DNA of 64,000 bases from Scatophagus argus (Eukaryota > Chordata > Actinopteri > Scatophagidae), in NCBI RefSeq assembly GCF_020382885.2, contig NC_058504.1, positions 2,991,019 through 3,055,018 on the forward strand, written 5' to 3'. Below the pieces are notes generated by a model, which was not told where the DNA came from, searched no databases, and worked only from the letters and a program-made list of their open reading frames with translations. This document shows, one piece after another, positions 1-13,200 of the stretch (position 1 is the stretch's first letter; each line of letters begins with the position of its first letter). A program made the translations under genes and the position numbers.

Positions 1-3000
1 AAGTTCTCGCAGCACCATGAATTACTTTTACATTTTTTCCTTTTTCTGGATTTCTGTAAATTCCCCTTCCCCTTCTTCCATCAAGTGTAAATCTACAGAG
101 GATGCACTTGCAGTCAGTTCTCATCTCCGACGTCTTCATTAAATGGAGTGGACTAATAAATGTAATTAATGCCTTTGACTTGTTTTTTCTCTCTCTGTGC
201 TCAAATTATTCCTGGTCAGATGGCTGAATTCTCTCACTGCAGAATCAGGAAACGTGGCATGACGTTCAATGTCACAACGCCATGAATGAGTTAAAGCTGT
301 CAGTGAATGAAGTTGACGGGAAACATCCATCCTGTATTCCCACAGGGGAGACAATACAACCAGAGGCAATCAGAAGATGGAGGGAAATTACCATAAAACA
401 TAGAGAGGAGGGCACCAGTGACTGCTGCACAGGACACGGGAGGATGTGAGTGAGTGTGTCCGTGTCAGCCAGGGGATGCTTCATTTAATTATGTTAGAGG
501 GTATACCGTTTCAGCTAAAGCATTGGGGGGGGTGGACAGACTGGAGGAGGAGAACAGTGTTAAAGTGATTAGATTACAGCAGTGAGTAGAGAGCAAAAGC
601 CAAAAGGGGTGGACTGTTAAAAAGCAACAAACATTCTCCTTTAAATCAAAGGTAATATTAACCTAATTCTGTGAAATCAACTTTAATAATAATAATACAG
701 CTAATTCCATTCCACTACTTTTATGTCATATCACACATCAAGTATAAGCTCAGGCTGTCTGACTGGTCGTGACTCAAAACACTTTTTTTTTTTTTTTTTT
801 TTACAGATCCTCAGTCACTGAAACGAAAACTGATGAATCTCAGATTGAGGTAATTTTGCTTGTTTGTTTGTTTGTTTTATTGCTGGTTGGGGTTAATTAT
901 ACTAACACTTTTTAAAAGTCAGTCAAAGAGGATGAAAGTAAAGAATACAGAATAAATGACTATATATTATTATTATTATTTTATATATTATATTATTTTC
1001 CATTTCTGCCCGGATGTCCTACGCACACTGGAGCTTCATTAGACCACATTAAATAAAACACTGACATGCACAACGTGGACTTTGTGCGAAACATAAACCA
1101 AGACAGAATGTTTCTGAGTCTACGTAGGGATAAAGATTATACTGCACAATGGGCTTTGACAAAGTGGTGAACCTCTACCCATCCTTACATCCTTACGAGC
1201 TTTTCCTGCCCCTGTCATAGCCTGTCCTGATCCTGTCACCTGTTACCAGGTAACCTGTTTACCCGTGGAAGCCAATCAGGTGTTTTTGGAGCAGTCTTTC
1301 TTTGCCCCTTTCTCAGCTCGTTTGAAACGTTTTGCTGGCTGTGCATTTAGAATAATAAAAAATCGATGTCACTGATGAGGTGAAACTTCAAGTATGTTGT
1401 CTTTCTCCTGTTTTCTGCTGGATACAAATAAGGTTAGAAAATGATCATATTCTGTAACATTTATGTTTTACACAGCATCCCAACGTAAATATTAAGGAGT
1501 TCCTTCCTCCAAGAGCTGAAATCTTAGAGCTCAACTAAATATAAAGTGTAAAATAGAATAGAGACAATGTATTCAAACAGGTAACAGAATTATTTTGAAC
1601 TTGTTTTTGGTGTCTAGTGTAAATCTTCCAGGTTGGGTTGGGTGCACAATCTGCACATGCTACTAAAACTTGTGCTTTCCTTTTCCCTCTGGGAGTACGC
1701 AGCCCTATGGAAGTCTAGTCGCTGTATGACTGCAACACACCACAGAAACTTACTAATGTCAAACACACTGACTCCCATTTCTCATCCAGCAGATAAACTG
1801 ATGAAGTATTTTCACGCTTACCTTCCTCCTCCTCCGCCTTCTCCTTCTTTGCATCCGTCCTCACTCTCTCTTTCTCTGCCTCTATAAGAACAGATGGGTC
1901 CTTTCTCTTCCTTTGCTTCTCCCCTCAAAGGCCAAGCTCCTAACCTCCACCCCCTGAAACCTCCACCCCACCCACTGCCACACTGCCATGACCAATGAGT
2001 GTCTGCAGAGATAGCGTCTTTCTTTCACTTAAGACTATTTACATACCCGCTCGCTTTCCGTCAGCTCCACGTCTCCACAGATACACAGCATAAATGAAAA
2101 TAAAAGCTGTTTTTTTCTATTTAATTTCTCTGTTCTAAAATTAAAATAATTAGTCCTGGAACGGCATGTTCTGAATCCAGAATCCTGCCTTTGAACTGGG
2201 CAGGATTAGCGAGCACTGTGCAGCAAAGATGGTTTTACATTGTGTGTGTTTGTGTGTGTTTGCATGTGTGCAACATCTGCATGTTCATGTGTATTTTCTG
2301 TCACGATGGCATTAACATTTCACACACAATCCTCTTAATGTGCGGATTAAAACTGAAACTAAAACGAAGACGAACAGATTTGTTTCTCTCTCTCTCTCTC
2401 TCTCTCCATCTGTGTTTCCTTTTTCTTGTCTTCTTTCTTTGTATTTAAGCCTCGGACCAACTGTTGGAGGATCAACACAGCCAGCACTCTGACCTCTTTC
2501 TCGAAGAACAACCAATATCATTCCACTAAACTCTCTCAATTCATCCCATCCATAATCTGTAACAAGAAGTGGAATCACCTGTTGGAAAGACTGAAACGAG
2601 CTTAAGCGCATGTTGCACATTGATATGAGCTGATTCGTGTCAAAACTGATATTCTCTTTTTCTCCACTCCATTTTCTCCACTGTTCCTGTTAGCAGCTGA
2701 GGCATCCCGCTGGGGTCATTAAGATCCATCTAATCTGCTCTTTGTCTGCTGAGGGAGGGCGGCTGATGGTGGAAACACATGCAGGGCTCATGTGAACCTG
2801 ATTCCTGTGCTGTGTTTCTGGAGCCGAACAGACAGATCGAGTGACTTACTGATGCTCTTCAACCAGCCTTCTCCTTCTCCTGGCTCTGCACATTTTCCAG
2901 AGCTTCCTCGCTTTGCAATGGGGGCCAAGAATCCTTTTTTTGAGTTCATCGCTCATGATTCGTTTAAGTGGAATCGCTTTGGCCAGCAGGACCAAATAGA

Positions 3001-3890
3001 TGGTTTAACTGTATGTTTCTGATGGAGTATTGGAGTGATGATGGCTTTCAAGTGTAGATTTGCCACTGAGTTTTGAGTGGATTACTTGGTTAAGACTATA
3101 TTTTGATTTTTAAAGATATAATATCGTACATTTATGAATCAAAGTCTAAAATCAACGAGAGCTTTGCTATATATTTTGCTGAGCTGTGTACTCAGATTAT
3201 CGCTTTTGTACGCCTGACATCAGCAACGGTGGCTGCTTGACAATGAAAACAACTCCCATGATCCCACCCTACACACCTTTTGACTTGTTTTTACTGACTG
3301 TATTTTACATAAGCTGTAATAATAATTTTGAGCCTGATCTTATTCCACCACATCTCACAGTCTTCAGCACATGAAGCTGATTCAGTTGCCTTTCGTGCTT
3401 CACATCACACATAAAAGCCACTAAAAACACAAGGGAGAGAAATAAAGAAGGAATAGCAAGACACAAATGAAAAAAATAAAATCGCTGGTGAAAGATCAGC
3501 TGTGGAGGCAGCAGATCAGAACGTATTTTGGCTCTAAACCATCCAGTGTTTTATAAACCAGAAGTCACCACAATAAATGTTGGGAGTGTACATTTCAGCA
3601 AATCATGAGTACACTTCATTTGTATGTTTCTTGTCTTCTTAAGTTGTCAAGTTGTTCTCAAACTGTGGTTTGCTGCTTGCCATCCATCTCACCGATCTCG
3701 CCTAGTGATGCCCCACACACACACACACTTCCTGTTCCACATGAGGAACTTCACTGTCACTTCTGAATTGTTGGCATGATACAGACAAATGTTAAAATGA
3801 CATGTTGTGACGGTCACACATTCATCACTTTGGGTAGGCCTCAAAGATACACACGATGCGTTTAGGTCAGTAACACTACATGTAAAATTA
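1..3890. other. Intergenic stretch, no gene recognised
   Basis: No exon chain or family-like protein was found on either strand. The stretch is AT-rich and holds simple repeats: a T run at about 783-802, TTTG repeats near 850-875, TA/ATT repeats at 960-1000 and a (TC)n run at 2385-2406. A repeat-like tract lies at about 1150-1420. The open frames present are short and have no splice partners or codon bias that I could see. Confidence 0.6.
1150..1425 (+). repeat. Dispersed repeat relic, fish type
   Basis: The tract around 1240-1345 (ACCTGTTTACCCGTGGAA, then CAGGTGTTTTTGGAGCA and TTTGCCCCTTTCTCAGC) resembles a high-copy teleost repeat tail I remember, which ends in an ATAATAAA-type sequence as here near 1351. 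I cannot name the family from sequence alone. It looks old and diverged. A self-search of the host genome would settle it. Confidence 0.4.
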
Positions 3891-3902
3891 ACTTTTATTT
3901 GT

Positions 3903-4331
3903 TTACAAGAAAATTTTCAAAGAGCAGCAGCATGGGATGCAGCACAGGCTTTTCCAAGTTCCTCTGGTAAATAGAGAATAAGTGTTTCCTCTGTCACCGT
4001 GACAACGGGCTGCTTCCTCATGCATGCTGCGGCTGGGACGGGTCAAAGGTTGCTCGGGGTGGCGGGTGATGGATGTCTGATCGGTGGCTTGGGTGGGGAT
4101 CTCAGTAAATACATGAATGGAGCTGTGTGTCTGGTATTGTGTGGCGCTCATCTTGCTGTTGTCCATAGCAACAAAAACGGACTGCATGGAGTCTCTGTTA
4201 ATTTCCCTGAATGACCTTCTTTGGAGTCCTGAGCCCATGGAGTCCCTCTGTGGACAGTTTGACTCGTAAAGGGTGCCAGCATCCAAAATTATCAAGTGTT
4301 GCTTTTTCCGAGATGAAATTCCCAACAACAA
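3903..4331 (-). CDS. Unidentified open frame, possible terminal exon
   Basis: An open frame of up to 142 codons on the minus strand has balanced codon use and a protein-like composition rich in Ser, Thr, Arg and Met. It ends in a Cys-rich tail (SLCCIPCCCSLKIFL). A possible splice acceptor (CTGTCCACAG, minus strand, about 4250) precedes the most protein-like part, so it could be the last exon of a longer gene. An AATAAA (TTTATT at 3894-3899 on the plus strand) follows the stop within about 10 bases, which would be a very short 3' UTR. I do not recognise the protein and found no convincing upstream exon in 4.4-7 kb. It could equally be a fortuitous open frame. Confidence 0.35.
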   Translation of the reverse strand: MLLGISSRKKQHLIILDAGTLYESNCPQRDSMGSGLQRRSFREINRDSMQSVFVAMDNSKMSATQYQTHSSIHVFTEIPTQATDQTSITRHPEQPLTRPSRSMHEEAARCHGDRGNTYSLFTRGTWKSLCCIPCCCSLKIFL

Positions 4332-4689
4332 CGATAATTTTGTTTATACATCACATTTTAAAATAAAGTTAAAGTGCTTTAAAATAAAAACAAATAAAGT
4401 CAACAAGATACAAAATGTAAGCTATAAAACAACACGCAGGTTGGATAGGAACAACATACAGAAATAAAATCCATAAGATAAAAGCAAGTCTTTAATGGAT
4501 AGTTCGGGTTTATTGAGGGCACACTGCATGAAGTACTTAGCCAGTAATGTACTAATGTACCTAAAAAACTGACATAATTTTAAGCCTGTGCTATATTTCG
4601 AATATTTCTTTCCAACAAGAAACATTAATGTTACCTCACAGAACTCATTATTTACTTACTCTTTGCACTACTGTACAAAATATCCAACG

Positions 4690-4997
4690 CTTTATTTCCC
4701 CACTTGTGCAATACTTTTCCCCCCACAGTGAAATTCTCCTGTTGGAGATGTTGAATTAGCTAATCGTTCATGATACTCATGATGTTTCTTGAACTGCAGC
4801 CACCGTCTCTCTCTACCTTGATTGAGTATATGTATATATCTTCTATACAACTGCATATTTTTTGTCCTTTTAATATAACCTTGAATTTTTGTATGATTTT
4901 TTGTACTTCTGCACTGTATTGTCCGGCTAAATGTTGGCTGCCGTAATGACTAAATGTCCTCTCGGATCATTAAAGTCTCATCTTATCTTATCTTTAA
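4690..4997 (+). mobile_element. LINE 3' end relic with TCTTA tail
   Basis: The tract ends in TCGGATCATTAAAGTC followed by CTTATCTTATC repeats. This form (CCTTCGGGAT-TAATAAAGT plus a short tandem tail) is the usual 3' end of L2/CR1-type LINEs in fish. Related tails occur at 30.76 and 41.07 kb. No reverse transcriptase frame remains here, so only the 3' part was inserted or survives. The left boundary is approximate. Confidence 0.5.
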
Positions 4998-5415
4998 ACA
5001 GAGATGGTGGTCTGTCACTCCCACGATCAGTTAGTTTGATTGTTAAATGATTATTTATACCATGTATGTACTGAAGGTAATAAAAAATATATAAATAAAT
5101 ATTTAATCAAAAGAGCACACTGAGTTTGCATGGACAAGTCATTAGAATGGATCCAACAGACCAGCACACTGGACAAAAATGTTACTGACAAGGACTTGCC
5201 CTAAAGTTGGTGTGACGAAGTTGACCTGTGGTGGCTGGTGATGGGATGGTGTTAAACTGTCAGAGGAGCTTTGGGCTCCTGATCCACAAAGAGTGCAGTG
5301 TTAAACTGAGATTACTAATGTGGACATCAGAGCTGAGCTGACAGTGATGATGTGCATCTCTGTGGTCTTGTTTATATCATTCAGTTCTCAGTTAAGAATT
5401 ACTTCAAATGGAATA

Positions 5416-5547
5416 GCATTGTCCAGAATGTCTTGGTATGCTGAAACATTAAGCTTTCCCTTCACTGTAAGTAAGGGGCCCAGCCCAACACCTGAAAAAC
5501 AGGCCCATTATGAGGTGTGTCTGGATACTTTTGTCTACATAGAGTAC
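5416..5547 (-). mobile_element. Tc1/mariner-type MITE copy 1
   Basis: This is one of three related short elements in the window (others at 12.47 and 29.69 kb). It shares an internal block (CAGTGAAGGGAAA, minus strand, here CTTTCCCTTCACTG) and the terminal TACTTTTGTC-TACATAGAGTA. The part GTCCAGAATGTCTTGGTATG is close to the transposase region of fish Tc1-like elements as I remember it, so this copy retains a little more transposase-derived sequence than the other two. The left end is not clear. Confidence 0.55.
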
Positions 5548-5717
5548 GTTCAATGAGCCAGACGGGCAAAAGATTAATGGCTGGGATAAAGAACAAGGTA
5601 GCTAATGCATCTAAGGTGCGTACAGAAGAGACATTTACACTAAAGTTCGTTCGATTTGTTGTGGATGAATAATCACACAACTTGGCTGAGTAAGTGTAAA
5701 ATGATGTGATTAAAAGC

Positions 5718-5789
5718 TGGAGATGCCGGGGATTGAACCCGGGGCCTCATACATGCAAAGCATGCGCTCTACCACTGAGCTACATCCCC
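5718..5789 (-). tRNA. tRNA-Ala (anticodon TGC)
   Basis: The minus strand reads as a complete 72-base tRNA without intron. The acceptor stem GGGGATG pairs with CATCTCC (one G-U pair), the discriminator base is A, the D arm holds the A box TAGCTCAGTGGTAGAG and the T arm holds the B box GGTTCAATCCC. The anticodon loop is CTTTGCATG, giving anticodon UGC. A G3-U70 wobble pair, the identity element for alanyl-tRNA synthetase, is present. The cloverleaf looks intact. A T-rich stretch suitable for RNA polymerase III termination is expected just 3' (below 5718), but none longer than four T was evident. Confidence 0.95.
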
Positions 5790-6179
5790 GTATGAGCACA
5801 AGCCTAATCACAGGTTTATAAACATGCACACAAAACAACTTTCGTTCATTTTAAGGTATTGTTTAACTACAGCTAAAAGTTTGGTATTTACTTTATATTA
5901 TTCAGAATAAAGGAAAGAGAGGAAAGTAGCGTTCGAAATCAATCTCATTTTAGTATGTTAATATGAATTGACTTCACTTCAACCCAAAATGCAAACTTCA
6001 TTAAACTAACAACATCCTACGCTGTTTGTGATGTGCAGGAAAGCTAACAAAACCATTCAGCGTCAAAACAAACATTTTTCATTTTCGTTTTGTTTTTAGT
6101 CATTAAAATTTATTAAAAATTTGTGGACAGCGAAGTGAATGTTAAGTACAGGTGTACTATAAATTATCGCAACAACGAG

Positions 6180-6243
6180 GACGACGACGACAACAACAAC
6201 AACAATAATATAATGATAATAATGATAATGATAATGATAATGA
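6180..6243. repeat. Compound microsatellite (ACG/AAC/AAT/ATG)
   Basis: A purine-rich run of trinucleotide and hexanucleotide-like units changes from GACGAC to AACAAC to AATAAT to AATGAT. Successive unit drift suggests slippage with interruption. No gene overlaps it. Confidence 0.85.
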
Positions 6244-6473
6244 AGTATTGAGCTGTTACCTCATCTCATTAAATAAACCACAAAATAAAACCAAGCGTTG
6301 TCCTAATATTTAATGCGGAACTGTTTTGCGTTATTTTACGCATTTTCAAAAATAAGAGACAATTTTCTTTCCTGAAATGCGATAAACATTTTTTGTGCAA
6401 CGCATTTCTTTAACCATTTTCTAGCAAACCTGGGAGATCGCGGTCATATTCAGAGGACGTGCTTTCTCTCATC

Positions 6474-6491
6474 CCACCAGCAGATGTCGCT
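6474..6491 (+). promoter_or_regulatory. CTCF-like motif
   Basis: CCACCAGCAGATGTCGCT matches the CTCF core (CCACCAGCAGRGGGCGCT type) except at the G-rich positions. It lies upstream of the MGAT4-family gene. A motif match only; weaker than the copies at 32.1 and 38.2 kb. Confidence 0.3.
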
Positions 6492-6797
6492 ATTGCTCTC
6501 ACATGAATATTGAGCTTTGGTCTTGATGGACGACACGATAGGTTTAAGTCTAATATGCGCCATATTGGAAACGTCACGGCTCGCCTGTAAACACAATTCA
6601 GCTGACATTTCATCCTTTTATGGATAAAGAGCGTTAAAACTTTTCCCAACAGATTTTAATTGGTGTCATTGTTATAGTTATATATAATTAGACGGAAACA
6701 ATAAATTGCCTTAATGAATTGTAAAAAAAAACAAACAAAAAAAAAAACTCGCCTTTGTCAAACATTAATTTGGTTTATTTGCCTTGGTGCGTCGTTG

Positions 6798-6830
6798 CCC
6801 CCCCCCACACACACACACACACACACACAC
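6798..6830. repeat. Poly-C followed by (CA)n
   Basis: Nine C are followed by about twelve CA units, roughly 380 bases upstream of the start codon of the MGAT4-family gene. It is a simple repeat and may be length-variable. Confidence 0.9.
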
Positions 6831-7207
6831 AAGATTTAACGCTAATGAAATACCATCCCTGTCAAGGCTCATTTACTTGAAACAATATCAAAGCAGAAAG
6901 CACTATGGGCTTCCTGTAAGTAGCTGTTAGTAGTAGTTGTTGTATCGATCCAGGAGACGATCCTGCACTTTCGATTTTGCAGCATTTTGCGATGAGCGGA
7001 CACTTCAAGCTGCGGGCTCGTCCCAAACGCGCTTGCTTTCGTGGGTTTTGTGTCGTTGATGACGTGGGGTCACATCTGTCCAATCCCATAGTGCACCTTT
7101 ACCCGCAGCACACCTGAACCTCCCACATCACATCCACCTGCTGTCCACCAGGAGCCGGTGAGGAAGTCGGCACACCGAAACGAACGGGCTCCTGGTTGAG
7201 AAATGAA

Positions 7208-10200
7208 ATGAGGATTTTCCACCGCAGATATGGATTTCTGCTGGCTCTCGCGTGTTTCGTGTCGGTCACTTGGATTAAGTCGACCCCCAGTAATGGAGGT
7301 AAGCGGTCCGTGCGACAGAAACGCCGTGAAAACTTTTTAATCTGGAGGGAAACTTTAACTCTCGAGTTTAACTCTCTGGTTCAGTAACAGCTGTTTTGAA
7401 ATTTTAAATATTTATTTCATTGGCAAAATTTGTCGAACTCGAGTTAAACTTTAGTTTTTTAAAGAACACAACCGGTAGGTACACGCTTCAGGCAGCTTTT
7501 TGTGTTGACATATGACTGTGAGTTTAATTGAACTAAATTTCACCGGTGTACGTGTACGGGAGGGTTAACTGTACGCGATGTGAACATCCAGCTGTTAAAC
7601 ACAACACCCTGTTGCTGATCGAGCCTCAGACTGTCAGCCCCATGGGGGCTCCGGCCGATACGGACCCCACAGCGGGGCGGCGGGAGGGGGTCCTCCTAAT
7701 TAACACCCGGAGGCTCGAGACGTTTGTTAACCCTCGCGTCTCGTGATAGTCTGTTGCGCGGCTGTGCTGCTTCGGTTAGTTTATAGCCTTTTTGGTAGTA
7801 AAGTAATTTTTATAAAGGGCACCAAGACCAGGACCCTGGCAATCAGATGTATACCTTTGCTTCCAACAGTGGCGGAAATACATTCACTGAAGTAGTAGTT
7901 CTACTTCACTTGAGTATTTTGATTTTATTCAACTCAGAGACAGACAGAGGAATCATGTGTCTCTACAGCGTCGTGTTTGTGAGTTGATTGATCCCGGAAG
8001 TTCCAGTCTGTCAGTCTGTTTCTGACACTGCCTAAGTGTCTCAGATGATGGATTTGATTTATGACAGACTGCAGACTTGTGAAACAAGATGCTGTGAGGT
8101 TTGTGAGACTTAAGTTTGCACTGTCATGGATTCATCTTGTATGCCCTGGAGAAATTAAAAAACTAAAAATACAAAAGTCAAAATATTCCAATGACCATAA
8201 TTTTACGGTGTGGAAAACATAGTAATGAAGAATCAGGACATCAGACACTCAGTTTCATTTATTTTTGTTTTATTTTAGCTACGTTAAGGTTTGAACTTAA
8301 ATTTAACAGCAGTACACTCATGAAATCTGAAAGAGTGAACTCGTGTAGAGAAACTGTCACTTAGCAAGAACTCAAAATTCCAGAAGCAGTTAGTTTATCA
8401 AAGCATCACAACATTAACATTATTCATTTCAGATGAAGTGGTCTTTTACAAACAACCGTCAAACTGTAACTCATCGAAACAGAGCATGCAGAGATCATTT
8501 CCACAATGTTATACACGTAGCAAAAAGACACTTCATGAAATAATAAGTATTAGAAATGATGCATGATTTTATGTATCGAATATGCTGTACTGTGAACGTA
8601 TACGATGCACTTAAGAGTTTTCGCATGAGACAAATGAGGACTGTGTCTGTTCTCTGCAGTTTACCGTTTGCACAAAGTTTGCATTTTATTCAGAACACTA
8701 AACAACACTCAAATATGTCATTGCTTCTAAAATACAGTGAGCCTCTGTAATTCTGTACATTTACATTTCTGGATCAAAGCACGTGACGATGCAACATTTT
8801 GACAGAAATCAAAAGGAAAGAAGTCGAATTTCATTTTGCTTTTGTTCCTTTTTCACCCATGGATGTTATGAAGTTATGAACGGTTACTTCACAGCCTTCA
8901 TGCTGTTCTGTACATGTAGGAATAAACACTGGATAAGAGGTATCTGTAGTCTGAGACCTGAACTAGAGACTTAGCGCTTTGTGTTTAAAGGTCACTGAGA
9001 CTTTGTCTAAGTGCTTGTTCTGTAGTGTGTGTTTTGTATCAAAACATTTCTTGGTTACAGTTCAGGATACAATATTTAAGCCAAGGGAAGCGAAGATCTC
9101 CGCGAGTATATTCTGAGCTGTAAAGTCACTGTGAAGGTCCTGAAAGGTTACGGCTTTTCTTATTCTAATACTATTGCACTTCTCCTTCGGCATCAGTTTG
9201 CTAGCAGTGGAGAAAAATATGAGCTTGTGTGTCTGCACAGACTAAAGAAATAAATAAACACTGTATACCTGACTCAGAACTCACAGACTCACTGTATGCT
9301 TTATGGCAGTCAGGTGAGGGTTGAAGAAGAAAATGTAGACTTACCTGAAAGATGGTATGTGTCTCAGTTAAAAGACCTCTAAACGCGTAGGTTCACTTAC
9401 AGGCCCAGTGGCTGCGTTTCAGCTTCAGCAAAACTACTGCGAAACAGCTATATAATGTTTGTTTCATTGTGTGCAGGCTCAGCAGTGCTGCCAGACCTGC
9501 AGACCCTGTACAAGCGTCTGTCGGTGGCTGTGGAGCTGGGAGTGCAGCTCAACAGGGATCTTGGCAGCATCCTGGAACAGCTGGAGAACATCACCCATCC
9601 CAACAGTAGCACCACCACCTCCACAGGTAGTGGAGTTCAGTTCAGTTCAGCCCCCAACTAATACAGGTTTTAGCATCTGACACTATTACATTATACTGCA
9701 ACTTAGTGTTCCCGATGTGGCAGTTAGTGCTGTTACCTCGTAGGCAGTCCTGCATGAATCTGTTGGGCCCCCCTTCAGCTCCTTGGGCTACAGTCTACAA
9801 GGCATTTCAGAATTAAGATTGGTTAATCACTCCACCACTCTCAAATTTTTTTCCTGCCAATCTGGGTTCGGGAATCGAACCACAAGCCGCTTCTCCAACC
9901 TCTAGGCTACGGCTGCCCCATTGCTGGACACCTTAGCAGTGCACATTCTCAAAGAAAGTTTAAAATGATCAAATCAATTACCCAAAGCCACAGATTGGTT
10001 TGACATTGAGCCCGAGGATTCTGTTATAGTGCATTCATGTGTTTTTTTTTGGAGGGGGGCAAATTAAACCTTTAAACCAAAGCCACTGAACAGACATGAA
10101 CAGAAGAAGTTGTGGTTTTTAGGTCTTCGCCCCTAAGCTATAGGGACACCCTATTCCTGCATATGTTAATGTGTTCAGTTGCCTTCTCCCGTCCTTTGGA

Positions 10201-13200
10201 CAGAAACAGTAAAGCAGCCTACAGATGGTTCAGGTGGACAGACGATCCTTCAGCAGCCTAACGTTTACGTCTTCATGCCCCACCTCAGACAACATCCAGA
10301 CAGTCTCCAACCCAACGTAATCCTTGGGCAGGGCCGACGTGGAGGTATGTAGCACTCCTATATCACACACACACACACACGTCCCTGCTATTATAATACT
10401 GTATGTACTGCATATATGCATTTCAGCTTTGTTTGAAGTATTCAGCCTTTCTTTTCAAAACCAAGCTGATTCGAAAATAATAGACGCCTGGAAATTTCAA
10501 ACAGCAGAAGACCAAACAGCCAGAAAACAGCAGTTGTGACATTTATGAAGTGTACTTGCCTTTCCCACACTGGTGTGTGTGTGTATGTGTGTGTGTGTGT
10601 CCTTTCTCAGTGTCCATAGTGATGGGCATTCCTACAGTGAAGCGTGAGAAGCAGAGCTACCTGGTCAACACACTCAGCTCTCTGCTCTACAGCCTGACGT
10701 CCGTCCAACGGCGAGATCTCCTCATAATAGTCTTCGTTGCTGAGGTTACACATACACACGTGTGCACACATTGTTTGGCATTTTTTCTTGCCAAGAGTCA
10801 CATTACAAGACTGATTCCACACCTCTGTTCACCTCTGGGATCTGAACATGAAGCTAGAGTTGGCAGGCAGTTAGCTTAGCTTGTTGTTTTTAACTGCTTG
10901 GTATCTTCCAGTTATTTGACTTTGAACTTTGACAGGCCAGCAGTTTCCATCCTGCTTCTCGACATTATGCTAAGCTAATCTAACACATTGATGCTGCATG
11001 ATGATGCAACATGATGGTGCTGGCTTTTCTGAGGCAGTGTGTCCTGAGCATGTCACCTGGTGTGGGCATGGGACGTCCAATGACATTCTGAGATGTTTTA
11101 ATAACTCTCTGGAGAGTTTTTCTGTATGCCTCTGTGCTGTTTATGTACCATGCTGTAATACAGTCCGTAAAGACTGTTGTAGTACTCTTGAGCGCACCAC
11201 AGTAATTTCTGGTGTTGAGAACAGCTCACAGCCTCCCCCTCATATCAAATGTAAACTGTCTCTCATAAACCTGGCTTGTTTTTTTTTTTTAAATTCAGCT
11301 TCAGTAAAATAAACTTTGCTTTTTTGCCTTTACACATTCCCATAACACACCTGCATATGTTACCGGGTGCATACCTGCTCACTGTTGGCACTGAGCACAA
11401 CTCATGTCACTGTTGTCATTTACCGTCATCAGCTGGGATGACGGTAAATGACACACATGACTTTGTTATGAGCCACCTCATGTAAACAAGGAAGCACCTT
11501 TACCCTTTAAAACCTGTCTATTTAGTTTGTGTGGCACATCATGCAATGTAGATATGCATGTTTAAGCTCATGTTGTGAGATGTGCCCTGGAGTGAATGAG
11601 AAACACAACTGGGTGAAATGGTAGAAGGTTTCATCTCCCTCTTATCAACTGAAACTGGTTATACGAGGTCTGGCCTTAGAGGGTTGAGGACAATGAGGCT
11701 GCGTCAAACCAGAAGACATCCATTCCTGGTTCATTGTTGCCGGAGCATTCAAGACCTCGTGTTTGGTATTAACTGAGCACATCAGAAATCCCCTATGTCA
11801 CTGACTCCCTCTATTTTCTCTCTCTTTCACATCAGGTGGACTCAGATTATGTTGGCAGCGTAGGAGAAACCATTGAGAAGAAGTAAGTGACATGGAGCTG
11901 TTTCATTCTGATATCACTGTTGCTGTTTGTGGCAGCAGCCAGCATCTTGTGTCTAAGCTTTTGTGTTTTTGGCAGAAAGAGTTTTCAGAGAGGCCTGTTC
12001 AGGTGAAATGAACTTGTTTCCCTTGCTCACCCTATAACTGATTGCTTTTGTAGCCAGATTTGGGATATTTTTTTGCGGTCGTCAAGTGTGACCACTTCAT
12101 GAGCTTCTGAAAAATCATTTCATTGTTCACTATTCTTCAAAGAATGAAGTTTTATTATTAATCTTGTTTATATTATTCAAAGCTGCCTTAAACAATGTTT
12201 TTTATTAACTGAGTGATGTGGAAGTTCCTGCAGTTGAGCCCACTGCAGGTGCTACCTGTCCAGCACCAAACACACACACAAAGTTCCAACTCTATTCTCT
12301 CTTAAGGTGTTACATTAGATGTCCAGACGCAGATCACCTGTTAAAATCAGGTGTCAATGTGCCAGCCGGTTTTCACCATCCATCCAACATGATCTGATCT
12401 GAATTTAGATTAATCGACTGGTGTGTGGATTTAGCCAAAGAAATACTGACAAAGCTTCATAGCTGCTGAATTACACTATATAGACAAAAGTATTGGGACA
12501 CACCTCTTTATTATTGAATTCAGGTGTGGTATGGAGCTGTTTTTCAGGGTTTGGGCTCGGCCCCTGACTTCCAGTGAAGGGAAATCTTAATGCTTAATAC
12601 TTTTGTCCATATATTGTTTTTCAGGATAATTAGTCTTTTGCAACTTTCATCAAGCTTTACACAGTGGATCAAAGTCATCTGAAATTTATGGAGCATGAGA
12701 GCTTGTCACACACGAACAAGGATAAGATGACAGAACTATCGAGCACAGCACTTCCTGTTTGCACATATTTTATTGTGTGTGTGTCCTGATATGTAACATC
12801 ATCAGTTTTGACCCCACAAACGCTGATACATTCTGCACTACATACTGTATGTTTTCACAAATTGCAAGTCAGCATCTGAGTTTTTTCATTGGATTTGAGA
12901 TTGATTGATTGAAATGATTATTATTTTGAAGGAATACTTCATCTGTGTTATTTAGACTGTGGTGGCTTCTGGTGTGATTCGCATACAGAGAAACTGACAT
13001 TCATAATATGTTCATAATATCTGTGGTGCACAGTATTTTTGATAAGGATTATCACCTCCAATGTAAAGACTGCACTGTTTGCATATGCTCTTTGTATTGT
13101 CGTGGCGAAGTTAACCGACTGTTTCTTTGTAGTTTTCCCAGAGAGGTGCAGTCCGGGCTGCTGGAGGTCGTCTCTCCCTCACCGCATTACTACCCCAACT

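Noticed and set aside
6410-6649. 79-codon minus-strand frame near 6.5 kb
   Set aside because: No family resemblance, no splice signals, and it lies in ordinary AT-rich intergenic DNA.
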